Both the position numbers and the translations under genes were made by a program. This document shows positions 27,694-38,305 of a DNA stretch of 64,000 nucleotides, one piece after another; position 1 is the stretch's first letter; every line of letters starts with the position of its first letter. This stretch comes from Bdellovibrionales bacterium Ga0074139. Lineage in GTDB: Bacteria; Bdellovibrionota; Bdellovibrionia; Bdellovibrionales; Bdellovibrionaceae. The stretch is taken from assembly GCA_001464795.1 (NCBI GenBank), contig LNEB01000015.1:62001-126000 (forward strand), written 5' to 3'. The notes under the pieces were generated by a model that was given only the letters and a program-made list of their open reading frames with translations, searched no databases and was not told the origin of the DNA.

Positions 27694-29868
27694 ATGGCAT
27701 TGCATCCAAGTTGTAATTTAATTGGTGTTATTGGTGGTAAAGGCGGCGTGGGGAAAAGTGTCTTCGCGGCGAACCTTGCCTGTTCGTTGCTTGTGGAAAT
27801 GCGAGCCAAAGTTCTTTTAATCGATGCTGATTCAAAGTCGGTTGGTGATCAAAATATTATCACAGGTCTTAAACCTTTAAAAATTTTAAAAGATCTTGCT
27901 ACCTATACTGGATCACTCGCACAAGCACCCATTCAAAACTTTGTAACACCTCACCCATCCGGATTATCTTTTATTGGTGCTGTTAGAAGTCCTGATGAAA
28001 AATTAGATGTTCCGGTTGAAAACTTACTAAAATCATTAGATTACGTTTCAAGGCATTTTCAATATATCGTTGTGGATTTAGGAAATGATATCGGTCCTTT
28101 GCAAATGGCCATCTTACAAGAGGCCACAACAGCAATGCTTATTACAACTCCTGAAATTTTAGTGGTCACACAAACTCAGCGAATTTTAAACGAGATGATG
28201 TCGGCCACTTTTCCGAAAGATATGTTTCAACTTGTACTTAATAAATTTGCATCCGGTGGCGTGTCCGCTCAGGCCATATCAACACAGCTACAAATGCCGA
28301 TCATCGGAGCCATTCCTCAAGATGACATGACGACAATGAACGCCTTACAAAGATTAACACCTTTTGTCTTAAGCCAACCGAAAAGTCCGATTTCAGCTGC
28401 TTACACAGAAATTACTCGTAAGTTGACCGGTGGAATTTTACAGCGACTCAAAACTATCAACAGACCCAAGGCTCCTGTTGTTGCAACCCCTGCCAATCAA
28501 GTTGCCAAAACTGATTCATCGGATACAAGTTTGGATCCTAAGACTCAGCTTAAACTTAGAGTTCACAACGAGCTCATTCGCACTTCAGATATTAATAAAT
28601 TAATGGCTGAAGCCAAAGGTGATGATTCAAAACAAAATGAACTTCGTGAGCGAGTTAAACGAGACATCACGCAAATTCTTGACCGTGAAGCTCCTGAACT
28701 TGCCAGAGATGACAGATCAAAAGTGATCAAAGAAGTATTAGAAGAATCTCTAGGCCTTGGACCCCTTGAAGACTTGCTAGCTGATGCGGCTGTCTCAGAA
28801 ATTATGGTTAATGGCGCAAAGAAAATATTTGTAGAAAAAGCCGGAAAAGTTCAGCTCTCAGGAACAACATTTACCTCCAATGATCACCTAAGAAGAATCA
28901 TCGAAAGAATCGTTCTTCCCTTGGGTCGACAAATTAACAATATGACTCCTTATGTGGACGCTCGTCTAAAAGATGGAAGTCGTGTGAACGCTGTGATCGA
29001 ACCTCTAGCTATTGATGGTCCTGCACTGACCATTCGAAAATTTAAAAAAGGGGGCGTGAGCCCTGAAAAATACATCGAATACGGTTCCATGAATCACAAC
29101 ATGGTCCAATTTTTAAGAATCTGCGTGGAAAACGGTCTTAATATTGTGATCAGTGGTGGTACTGGTTCTGGTAAAACGACTTTGCTTAATATGCTTTCCT
29201 CTTTTATTCCTTCCAATGAAAGAATTATCACAGTGGAAGACGCAGCAGAGCTGCAGCTTCAGCAGGAGCATGTTGTTAGACTGGAAACTCGACCTGGAGT
29301 GGGTGATGGTTCTCACTCGATCACGATCAGAGATCTAATTAAAAATGCTCTTCGTATGAGACCTAATAGAATTGTTGTGGGAGAGTGCCGTGACGGCGCT
29401 GCTTTAGATATGCTTCAAGCCATGAACACGGGCCACGATGGTTCCATGACAACCACCCACGCGAATTCAGCCAGAGAATGTTTATCACGAATAGAAACCC
29501 TATGCATGATGGCAGGTATGGATTTACCGATGAAGGCCATCCGTGAACAAGTGGCCAGCGCTGTTCATTTAATTGTTCAAGTTTCAAGGCTATCAGATGG
29601 CAGTCGAAGAATTTTAGGAATTACAGAGGTTACAGGCATTCAAGGTGAAGGCATTACGCTTGGTGAAATTTTTAAATTTAAAGAAACAGGCATGGATAAA
29701 AATAGAAAAATACTAGGCCAGTTTCAAGCCGTCGGTTACATTCCTAGTTTTATTCAAAAACTAGCTGACAGGGGTGTTATCGTTCCCCGAGATCTTTTCT
29801 CTAATGAACAAAAACCAGCTGCTCAACAGCCCAATCCTACCAACACTCAAGTGAAGAAGGTGGGCTGA
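27694..29868 (+). CDS. TadZ (CpaE)-TadA (CpaF) fusion ATPase
   Basis: A single frame of 724 aa joins two proteins that are normally separate. Residues 1-260 form a ParA/MinD-type domain (VIGGKGGVGKSVFAANLA, ILVVTQTQRIL, FQLVLNKFAS) as in CpaE/TadZ, but without an N-terminal receiver domain. After a linker (about 260-290), residues 290-700 are a secretion ATPase of the CpaF/TadA family (GLGPLEDLLADAAVSEIMVN, Walker A ISGGTGSGKTTLLNML near 487, DAAELQLQQEHVVRLETRPG, MRPNRIVVGECRDGAALDML). TadA powers pilin assembly and TadZ places the machine at the cell pole. No stop or frameshift lies between the domains. Confidence 0.9.
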   Translation: MALHPSCNLIGVIGGKGGVGKSVFAANLACSLLVEMRAKVLLIDADSKSVGDQNIITGLKPLKILKDLATYTGSLAQAPIQNFVTPHPSGLSFIGAVRSPDEKLDVPVENLLKSLDYVSRHFQYIVVDLGNDIGPLQMAILQEATTAMLITTPEILVVTQTQRILNEMMSATFPKDMFQLVLNKFASGGVSAQAISTQLQMPIIGAIPQDDMTTMNALQRLTPFVLSQPKSPISAAYTEITRKLTGGILQRLKTINRPKAPVVATPANQVAKTDSSDTSLDPKTQLKLRVHNELIRTSDINKLMAEAKGDDSKQNELRERVKRDITQILDREAPELARDDRSKVIKEVLEESLGLGPLEDLLADAAVSEIMVNGAKKIFVEKAGKVQLSGTTFTSNDHLRRIIERIVLPLGRQINNMTPYVDARLKDGSRVNAVIEPLAIDGPALTIRKFKKGGVSPEKYIEYGSMNHNMVQFLRICVENGLNIVISGGTGSGKTTLLNMLSSFIPSNERIITVEDAAELQLQQEHVVRLETRPGVGDGSHSITIRDLIKNALRMRPNRIVVGECRDGAALDMLQAMNTGHDGSMTTTHANSARECLSRIETLCMMAGMDLPMKAIREQVASAVHLIVQVSRLSDGSRRILGITEVTGIQGEGITLGEIFKFKETGMDKNRKILGQFQAVGYIPSFIQKLADRGVIVPRDLFSNEQKPAAQQPNPTNTQVKKVG

Positions 29869-29870
29869 TA

Positions 29871-30746
29871 ATGTCTTTTTTATTTAAAGATATTATTTTT
29901 ATCCCGCTAATTGCAATTTGCACATTACTTTTCGTTTACCAATTTGCAGATCCTTTTATTGATTATCTGTCTAAAAAAAGTCTTGGTAAAAAAGATGATG
30001 TCATTAAGTACATGAAGCTTATGACTGGAAAAGCAGATGAGAAAAAAATTACTCTCATGATGCTACTCATGAGTTTTGGACTTGGTTCCATGTTTTTTTT
30101 ACTTCTATGGCCCAATTTTGTTATGGGTTTAGTTTTTGGTGGAGCCATCACAATTGTTGGCTGGACGATTCCACTTATTTTAGTAAAAGCTCTGTATGAA
30201 AAACGCTGTGATCAATTTGTTGATCAACTTGTTGATGGATTGACAATTATGTCCAACGGAATAAAAAGTCAGACCAATGTTGCACAAACCATGGAGCGAG
30301 TGATTGAAATCATGGGCAATCCATTGAGATCAGAATTTGAACAGGTTTTAACACAGCATCAATTAGGTCAAAGTTTTGAAGATGCACTGCTTGATTTGGG
30401 AAATCGAATTCCAAGACCCGATGTGCAAATGCTAGTGACTTCAATTAATATTTTAAAAGAAACGGGCGGAGATTTAAGCCAAACTTTTGATAGTATTGTT
30501 TACACAATTCGTGAGCGTCAAAAACTCGAAAAGAAAATTCAAGCACTGACGGCCATGGGAAGATTTCAGGGTCTAGTCGTGACACTCATACCTTTCGTCC
30601 TGGCACTTGTATTTTTTATAGCCGACCCCAATCTTATGATTCCCATGTTTACCACGACATTGGGCTTGTTCCTTATTTTTATCATGTTATCTCTGCAAGT
30701 TATTGGTGGATTCCTCATCCGCAAAATTGTTACAATAAAAGTCTAA
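29871..30746 (+). CDS. tadB: Tad pilus inner-membrane platform protein (TadB/TadC, T2SSF)
   Basis: The 291-aa protein has TM segments near residues 1-25, 55-105 and 235-285, around a GspF/T2SSF cytoplasmic domain (DQFVDQLVDGLTIMSNGIKS, NIPRPDVQML-like block, ILKETGGDLSQTFDSIVYTI, IRERQKLEKKIQALTAMGRF). Canonical tad loci have two such proteins, TadB and TadC. Only one lies here, directly after the fusion ATPase (2-bp gap), so the second is elsewhere or absent. Confidence 0.88.
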   Translation: MSFLFKDIIFIPLIAICTLLFVYQFADPFIDYLSKKSLGKKDDVIKYMKLMTGKADEKKITLMMLLMSFGLGSMFFLLLWPNFVMGLVFGGAITIVGWTIPLILVKALYEKRCDQFVDQLVDGLTIMSNGIKSQTNVAQTMERVIEIMGNPLRSEFEQVLTQHQLGQSFEDALLDLGNRIPRPDVQMLVTSINILKETGGDLSQTFDSIVYTIRERQKLEKKIQALTAMGRFQGLVVTLIPFVLALVFFIADPNLMIPMFTTTLGLFLIFIMLSLQVIGGFLIRKIVTIKV

Positions 30747-30782
30747 CAATCAAAATTCGCTTCACGGATGAGGTGCTAAAAA

Positions 30783-32438
30783 ATGAAGTTCTTTATATTT
30801 GCATGGATTGCAATTCTATTCTCACTCCCTTCTTTTGCTGTCGTCGATATGAAAAATGCAAACTTCAGTCAGTCATGGATTGATATTGAAGTTCCCGGAT
30901 CAGGCTACGACCTCCGTGTTCAAAGAACCTACAACAGCAGGTCTTTGTTCAATGGAATGTTTGGCTTTGGTTGGTGCTCAGATTTCGAAACGAAAATGGT
31001 GATCACGGCAGAAGGTAACCTAAAAATTACAGAGTGCGGTGCAGGACAAGAGTTGTTTTTTTCTCCTCGGGAAATTTCAAAAGGAGAAGTCGAGAAAACC
31101 ATTCAAGGCATTATAGCAAAAATGAAAGAAGAAAAAGTTGTTGGAAGAAACGACGTTTTTTATAAAAAATTAGCTGCTGAACTTTTTGAGCAAGATGTTA
31201 GACGTTCGCAAATGGCACAACAATATAAAATCATTGTTCCCATCAAGGCTGGAACTCGATTTTTTGCCAACGGCCGTGAAGTTGAAAATATCATTTTACA
31301 AAAGGATGTCTACACCCGAACTTTGCAAGATGGCAGCAGTCAAAGGTTTGATAAACTGGGTCGGCTGACTCATATGTACGATAAAAACGGTAACTTTTTA
31401 AAATTTGATTATGATAAAGAAAATATGATCATGGTCACTGATAATAATTCCAGAAAGTTATCATTCAAATATTATCCCAATAGAAAAGTAAAAGAAATCA
31501 CAGGTCCCAACAGTGTGAAGGCCGAGTACACTTATAAAAATTTAGATGATCTTACATTAGTTAAAAATGGCTGGAAGAATACTTACTCTTATGAGTATGA
31601 CGAACTTCATAATATGACTAAGGCCACTTGGCCTGATAAAACATCGATTGCCATTAAATATGATCTGAAAAAAGATTGGGTAACATCTTTCACAGATAGA
31701 AAAAAGTGCAACGAGTCCTACACTTACGAACTTTCCAAAGAAAATCCTAAGGGTAATTACTGGTCCACTGTTAAGAAAGTTTGTGGAAAAGAAATAGTTG
31801 CCAATAATCGCTATGAATTTTGGTACAAACAGCGAGCTGATGGTGAGTGGATTTTGAACCGCGTTCAGTCTGATGTCCAAGGTAATGTGACTGATATTAC
31901 TTATGATGATGTGACAGGAAAACCAACGGCCATCAGAAAAAATCAAGAACGAATTGCCTATGAATATTATTCTAACGGACTGGTTAAAACCAAGGCCAGC
32001 GGGATCTTTAAACAAAACTTCAAGTATGATTCTGCTCTTAATAAAGTAACCGAAGTCTCCACTGATTTTTACAACGACAAAGCTCAAAAAGTCGGAACTC
32101 GTATAACTAAGTTTTCTTATGATAAAAAAGGAAATTTAATTTTTGCACAAAACAGTGACGGGCAAAAAGTAAATATGACCTATGATGCACGAGGAAGAAT
32201 TGCTTCAATAACCGATCAGGCTAAGAAACTTGTCAAAATTCAGTATGAAGAACGTTACGGTAAGCCTGCTGTTGTAACAAGACCTGGATTAGGCACCATT
32301 AAGGTTCTTTACAAGCCAACTGGTGAAATTGACCGTGTTGACAGCAAAGACGGGCCTGCTGTGGCTTTACAAGTGGCTTCTACATTTAACAATATGCTAG
32401 ATATTATCGCACCTGCGACCAACGATGTTTATTTATAA
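30783..32438 (+). CDS. Secreted RHS/YD-repeat protein
   Basis: A signal peptide (residues 1-18, cut after SFA) leads into a DUF6531-like start (SWIDIEVPGSGYDLRVQRTY, then GMFGFGWCSDFET) and a run of about a dozen YD repeats (for example LTHMYDKNGNFLKFDYDKEN, YSYEYDELHNMTKATWPDKT). No RHS core cleavage site (PxxxxDPxG) and no C-terminal toxin domain are seen; the protein stops at residue 551. It may be a secreted or surface beta-cage, delivered or exposed with the Tad pilus, but that link is by position only. Confidence 0.82.
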   Translation: MKFFIFAWIAILFSLPSFAVVDMKNANFSQSWIDIEVPGSGYDLRVQRTYNSRSLFNGMFGFGWCSDFETKMVITAEGNLKITECGAGQELFFSPREISKGEVEKTIQGIIAKMKEEKVVGRNDVFYKKLAAELFEQDVRRSQMAQQYKIIVPIKAGTRFFANGREVENIILQKDVYTRTLQDGSSQRFDKLGRLTHMYDKNGNFLKFDYDKENMIMVTDNNSRKLSFKYYPNRKVKEITGPNSVKAEYTYKNLDDLTLVKNGWKNTYSYEYDELHNMTKATWPDKTSIAIKYDLKKDWVTSFTDRKKCNESYTYELSKENPKGNYWSTVKKVCGKEIVANNRYEFWYKQRADGEWILNRVQSDVQGNVTDITYDDVTGKPTAIRKNQERIAYEYYSNGLVKTKASGIFKQNFKYDSALNKVTEVSTDFYNDKAQKVGTRITKFSYDKKGNLIFAQNSDGQKVNMTYDARGRIASITDQAKKLVKIQYEERYGKPAVVTRPGLGTIKVLYKPTGEIDRVDSKDGPAVALQVASTFNNMLDIIAPATNDVYL

Positions 32439-32448
32439 GGGGTTTCAA

Positions 32449-32754
32449 ATGAAATTTATTTTGTTTTCAATTTTAGTCAGCTTTAGCTTTTCCTACGCAA
32501 ATGACTTCAATTCTGATGATTCAAATATGCGTACAGCTGAAAGTACATTTGAAGGTGATTTCGCCGATGTCACTGGTATCAATCAAAACGCCATGAGATC
32601 TGCCGGTATAACTCCTGCTGCCAATTGCCCCGCCTGTGCCTTTGCTCAGCAGCTAGGGGCTCATGAATTAAATGCCGTTGAACTGGGTGCCGAGCCTGGA
32701 ACTTACGGCAAAGAACCTGCAAAACCTGAAGCTTCAGCTAAAGAGCAAAAGTAA
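32449..32754 (+). CDS. Small secreted protein with CPAC motif (about 101 aa)
   Basis: The ATG at 32449 gives a product with a signal peptide (MKFILFSILVSFSFSYA). A 32425 start would add eight non-signal residues that lie inside the RHS gene. The mature part is acidic and has the pair NCPACAFAQQLGAHELNAVE. The CxxC has no thioredoxin-like surroundings, so redox function is not supported. It lies 10 bp after the RHS gene in the same operon. No family is recognised. Confidence 0.65.
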   Translation: MKFILFSILVSFSFSYANDFNSDDSNMRTAESTFEGDFADVTGINQNAMRSAGITPAANCPACAFAQQLGAHELNAVELGAEPGTYGKEPAKPEASAKEQK

Positions 32755-32769
32755 TCTCAAATTGAGACA

Positions 32770-32791
32770 GGGAAGCCTTTTTCGGCTTCCC
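32770..32791. terminator. Hairpin downstream of the Tad/RHS operon (weak terminator)
   Basis: Gggaagcc (32770-32777) and ggcttccc (32784-32791) form a perfect 8-bp GC-rich stem with a TTTTTC loop. It lies 15 bp after the last gene of the operon. The tract that follows on the plus strand is TTAGAAAAAA, lacking a U-run, so it may be a 3' stabilising or weak terminator structure. Confidence 0.5.
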
Positions 32792-32937
32792 TTAGAAAAA
32801 ATCAGACATATCAAACTGATACAATCTGCAACCTCTTGATATCTCAAATGATTCAATGATGATTTCCATCATAAGCCTGGCATCCTCTTCGCATAGTACT
32901 TAAGTAGGTAGAAATACGTCTACCACTGGAGGTACCA

Positions 32938-33111
32938 ATGAAAGTTCTAATTCTATTCTCATTTTTTATAAGCGTGATCGCTTTTGGAAAAACAGAGCTG
33001 AATTGCACGGCCAAATCAAGCGTGTCACTACACGATGATACAGCTAAATTAAACTCACTGGCCGCACATAAAGCTTTAGCAAAAGCTAAAAAAGAAAAGC
33101 ATCAGAAGTAA
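32938..33111 (+). CDS. Putative secreted basic peptide (57 aa)
   Basis: An ATG at 32938, with GGAGG 6 bp upstream, opens 58 codons to TAA. A clear signal peptide (MKVLILFSFFISVIAFG) is followed by a 40-residue, Lys-rich, strongly helical tail that ends AKKEKHQK and holds one Cys. Before the start there is a hairpin (GGTAGA at 32907-32912 with TCTACC at 32919-32924). The small size and mature basic peptide resemble secreted effector or bacteriocin-like peptides; function is unknown. Confidence 0.6.
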   Translation: MKVLILFSFFISVIAFGKTELNCTAKSSVSLHDDTAKLNSLAAHKALAKAKKEKHQK

Positions 33112-33114
33112 TTG

Positions 33115-33384
33115 TTACTGATTATTAGTCTTTGAATCATCACTGAACACTGGCTTTACATAAGCCAGTGCATCTTTCGTTAAGCCAATGATTGTGTCTT
33201 TTGATTTTTGAAAAGCCAATGCCCCACCCTTAGCAGCTAACTGCAGCTGGTCTTGAATTTCAGATCGACCTGCCAAACGAAAAAGATGGGTTTCCACTGT
33301 GGACTCTCCCACTTTCATCTGCAGCAAAACAGCAGCAATAAAAGTAAGAACTAAGCACTTAATGATAAAAATCACATCAGACAT
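33115..33384 (-). CDS. Small membrane-anchored hypothetical protein
   Basis: The 89-aa product has one N-terminal TM helix (about residues 4-22, VIFIIKCLVLTFIAAVLL). The hydrophilic helical tail contains ESTVETHLFRLAGRSEIQDQ and ends with charged residues. It overlaps the response-regulator gene by 8 bp, so they are co-transcribed; a role in signalling is possible only from this context. No family recognised. Confidence 0.62.
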   Translation of the reverse strand: MSDVIFIIKCLVLTFIAAVLLQMKVGESTVETHLFRLAGRSEIQDQLQLAAKGGALAFQKSKDTIIGLTKDALAYVKPVFSDDSKTNNQ

Positions 33385-33760
33385 TTTTGGACTCCCTAGC
33401 CGTCATTTCTTTTTTTAACAGCTCTTCAATCTCTATTTTTGAAAATGGTTTTGTAATATAGCCAGTCACTGATTTTTCACTTAATTTTTTCATAATATCT
33501 GGCTGATCCAAGGTCGAGCAAATCACGATTTTCATTTCTGGCCAAATTTCTTTTAGCTCATCTATGATCTCAAGCCCATTTTTCAAAGGCATTACTAAAT
33601 CTAAAAAGGCTAAGTCTGGCAAAGTTCGACGTACAAGTTCAAGTGCATCCCGTCCGTTTTCTGCTTCACCAACGCATTGGCCGCCCACACCTTCAGTGAT
33701 ATTTTTTAATATCTCTCGAATAAAGACTGCATCATCAATCACAACAAAGCGAAACTTCAT
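33377..33760 (-). CDS. Stand-alone CheY-like response regulator
   Basis: The 127-aa protein is a single receiver domain. Acidic pocket D9/D10 (FVVIDDAVF), phospho-acceptor D54 (LAFLDLVMPLKNG) and conserved Lys104 (GYITKPFSKI) are all present. There is no output domain, so it acts by protein-protein contact like CheY. No histidine kinase lies in the window. The 117-bp gap to the divergent gene at 33878 should hold both promoters. Confidence 0.9.
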   Translation of the reverse strand: MKFRFVVIDDAVFIREILKNITEGVGGQCVGEAENGRDALELVRRTLPDLAFLDLVMPLKNGLEIIDELKEIWPEMKIVICSTLDQPDIMKKLSEKSVTGYITKPFSKIEIEELLKKEMTARESKNV

Positions 33761-33877
33761 AGCTCATCTTAAGATTGATTTCTTCACACAGCTATTGAAG
33801 ATCAACAAACTAGACGAAAGCTTATGAACTTCTTATGAGTTCTTTACCTGTTAAAGAAAACTTACGACAATAAGTGT

Positions 33878-35410
33878 ATGAAACTCTTTTGTTTTTTTAT
33901 AATTTCCATCATGGTTCCAATTCTTGCCGAAGCTCAAGCCGGAACCCAAGCTCAGTATTTAAGTGAAACCGATGAGGCTTTGCGGATTCAAAGTGTTGTT
34001 GTTGCTCCAATTGTTGATAACGTCAATGGCATCTATTCTAAACCCATAACTGAAAAACTGATTGAACAAATTAATTTAGAAAAACAATGGTTTGTTAAAA
34101 CTTTAACGCAAAATCAAGACTCTGATTTTTATGAACCCGATCAGGCTTTAAAAATTATCAACTCTAATCAAGTGGATTGTTTGTTAAGTTCTCGTGTGCT
34201 GCGCGGGCCTAACGGCATCAGCCTTAGAGTCAATTTGTTTACTAAGCCTTACGGGGAAGCTTTAATTCAAGAATCAAAAAATTTAGCCAAGACAGATTCT
34301 TTAGAAGAAATTCAAAATGAATTCACAAAACTTTATCAGCTGGCTTTGACCCGGCTGCCTTTTGATGGGCAAATTTTAAGTCGAAGAGGCCTGGATGTCA
34401 CACTCGATGTGGGAAGCCTTAAAGGTGTTAAACAAGGTCAAACCATTGAGGTCTTACAAGTTCTAAAAATTGACCGCCATCCAAAACATAAATTTATTAT
34501 TTCCTCAGATAAAACAATCACTGGAAAAATCCTAATTTCAAAAGTTGAGCCCACGCTAAGTTTTGGAAAAGTTATTTTTGAAAAAGAACGTGGTGTCGTT
34601 GTGGTGGGATCTAAAATCATCACCAACAGATCTGTGACCTACGCTTCTTCAAGTGCTGTTCCTCAGGATCCCGCCTTTGGTGACAATCCAAAAGAGTGGC
34701 GCGACGAAACCCGTCCCCAGTTTGGCAGACTTTCAATTTTAGCAGGAATTGGTCAGTACAACCAATCCGCTAACCTGGTGGGCCTTAATGATGTTAGTGC
34801 TAACAGCCCTACTTCACCTACCATCAAAGTTGAGGGTGAGCTTTGGCTAAGTAGTGAGTGGTTTTTATCTGTGGCTTTGATGCAATCGGCATTAACTCTA
34901 TCAAATCCGATCAACGGCGATAGTCCAAAAAATCTTAATACTACACTCAGTTCTTACACTTTGTCAGGTGGGTACAATTGGTTGCTGGATCAAGATTTCT
35001 ATGGTCCTAAAATACAAATCTCTGGAGGTCTTCATCAGTGGACTTCAGATCCTGCACGGTCAACGCAAGTGGCATTCACACGAATGCAATTTGGTGGCAT
35101 GTATTTGGGCTTTGATGGAAGTTTTACTTTAGATCCTGAATCTTTGTGGTCCATGGGAACACAGTTTAAATTTTATTTATCAAAAAATGTATCTGACAGT
35201 CCTAAATCAGGAGATTCTTCCAACGAAACCATCAATGATTTTGGTGTGTATGTTAGAAAGAAAAAATCAGAAAGACTTAGTTATGTGGGTCGGCTTAATT
35301 TTGAAAATTATAGCTCCTCTTATTCAGGTGCTTCAAGCCGTCCCAATGCTGCCAGAAAAATCTCTCATCGCAATCAACTTATTTTATTAGGAATCGAATA
35401 TGGTTTCTAA
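33878..35410 (+). CDS. Secreted protein with probable C-terminal outer-membrane barrel
   Basis: The 510-aa product has a signal peptide (residues 1-19, cut after AEA). The N-terminal half (about 20-270) is alpha/beta and soluble-looking (QSVVVAPIVDNVNGIYSKPI). The C-terminal half (about 280-510) is rich in alternating hydrophobic strands and ends with a Tyr/Gly/Phe residue pattern (ILLGIEYGF), as in barrels recognised by BAM. No family is recognised. It is followed after 9 bp by a second barrel-like protein of the same style. Confidence 0.7.
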   Translation: MKLFCFFIISIMVPILAEAQAGTQAQYLSETDEALRIQSVVVAPIVDNVNGIYSKPITEKLIEQINLEKQWFVKTLTQNQDSDFYEPDQALKIINSNQVDCLLSSRVLRGPNGISLRVNLFTKPYGEALIQESKNLAKTDSLEEIQNEFTKLYQLALTRLPFDGQILSRRGLDVTLDVGSLKGVKQGQTIEVLQVLKIDRHPKHKFIISSDKTITGKILISKVEPTLSFGKVIFEKERGVVVVGSKIITNRSVTYASSSAVPQDPAFGDNPKEWRDETRPQFGRLSILAGIGQYNQSANLVGLNDVSANSPTSPTIKVEGELWLSSEWFLSVALMQSALTLSNPINGDSPKNLNTTLSSYTLSGGYNWLLDQDFYGPKIQISGGLHQWTSDPARSTQVAFTRMQFGGMYLGFDGSFTLDPESLWSMGTQFKFYLSKNVSDSPKSGDSSNETINDFGVYVRKKKSERLSYVGRLNFENYSSSYSGASSRPNAARKISHRNQLILLGIEYGF

Positions 35411-35419
35411 GGAGTTTAA

Positions 35420-36082
35420 ATGAAATCACTGCTATTATTTTTACTTTTTTTATCCCCAATAAGCTGGTCTGCAGAAACCGGTACCGTCCAGCAAATAAAA
35501 GGGCAAAGAGCCATCGTGATTTTTGATGAAGGAATTCCTTTTAGTGTGGGACAAAAACTTTATATCAATAGTGCAGAAGGCACTGAAATTGGAAACATCA
35601 AAACAACACGCAACCTATTAGAGAAAAAAAATTCGATTAATCTATCCGGAGAATTCTCATCCCTTCAAGAAGAAGGAGAGGATCAGCAAATGATTTTCTC
35701 GATTGCAGGATCTTATGCATGGAACAAAACCGTGTACGAGTTCGGACCTGAACTGACTTACAGTTTCGTTGATTCGGGTTCAACTTCTACTTTTATACGT
35801 ATCGGTGGTTATTTCGATTACAATTTGAAACCCAATGATGGGGCGAACGATCAGATTTATGGCGGAGTGGGGCGTGCTAGCTTTGGAACTGTTTCCACAA
35901 AAAGTGGAAATAATACTAATAATTCTGAAATCATAAACTTTGAAGTGGGCGGACAGGCTAAATTTTTTATGCTGTCTCAGGTGCTCGCATTAAGAACAGA
36001 GTTGGTTTATCGCTACTCTACGGTTGAAAAAGATAGTACTTCGGGAATCGTTTTGAACCTGGGTCTTCAGCACTACTTCTAA
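35420..36082 (+). CDS. Outer-membrane beta-barrel-like protein
   Basis: A signal peptide (about residues 1-17, PISWSA) is followed by a barrel-type sequence of 200 residues with alternating strands (IAGSYAWNKTVYEFGPELTY, FIRIGGYFDYNL) and a C-terminal aromatic ending (LNLGLQHYF), the BAM-recognised signature. It forms a pair with the gene at 33878 and is followed by a strong terminator. No specific family recognised. Confidence 0.72.
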   Translation: MKSLLLFLLFLSPISWSAETGTVQQIKGQRAIVIFDEGIPFSVGQKLYINSAEGTEIGNIKTTRNLLEKKNSINLSGEFSSLQEEGEDQQMIFSIAGSYAWNKTVYEFGPELTYSFVDSGSTSTFIRIGGYFDYNLKPNDGANDQIYGGVGRASFGTVSTKSGNNTNNSEIINFEVGGQAKFFMLSQVLALRTELVYRYSTVEKDSTSGIVLNLGLQHYF

Positions 36083-36108
36083 ACTTTCTTCATTATATAT
36101 AAAAATAA

Positions 36109-36138
36109 AAAAGGCTGACTTTTTCAAGCCAGCCTTTT
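36109..36138. terminator. Bidirectional rho-independent terminator between 35420-36082 and groL
   Basis: Aaaaggctg (36109-36117) pairs with cagcctttt (36130-36138), with a 12-nt loop. On the minus strand the stem is followed by TTATTTTT, a good U-tract for the groESL transcript. On the plus strand it is followed by a short T-run and CG. It lies 27 bp after the barrel gene stop and 35 bp beyond the groL stop. Confidence 0.8.
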
Positions 36139-36172
36139 CGTAAGCTAAGTTATGTAAGCTTGGATCAGATGA

Positions 36173-38163
<1,991 letters not shown>

Positions 38164-38217
38164 TCGAAATATCCTCCTAAATAATTTTGAGTTTCACTTA
38201 ATAAATAAGTTAATTGG

Positions 38218-38254
38218 GACGTCCGTAATATGGATCAGCCCTTACGGATGTCAA
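38218..38254 (-). promoter_or_regulatory. groESL promoter embedded in an inverted-repeat candidate operator
   Basis: On the minus strand TTGACA (38249-38254, perfect -35) is followed after 16 bp by CATATT (38227-38232, -10-like). Gacgtccgtaa (38218-38228) and ttacggatgtc (38242-38252) form an inverted repeat, 10 of 11 bp matching with a 13-bp spacer. It covers both promoter boxes. It is not the CIRCE element (TTAGCACTC-N9-GAGTGCTAA). A repressor other than HrcA/CIRCE is inferred. Confidence 0.6.
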
Positions 38255-38305
38255 GTCAGCCTCGTAAATAAGCTGCTTTTGCCTCGTGTTATTTAGAAAT
38301 TTCAA

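Noticed and set aside
38164-38305. CIRCE/HrcA site before groESL
   Set aside because: Neither half (TTAGCACTC or GAGTGCTAA) is present; a different inverted repeat is.
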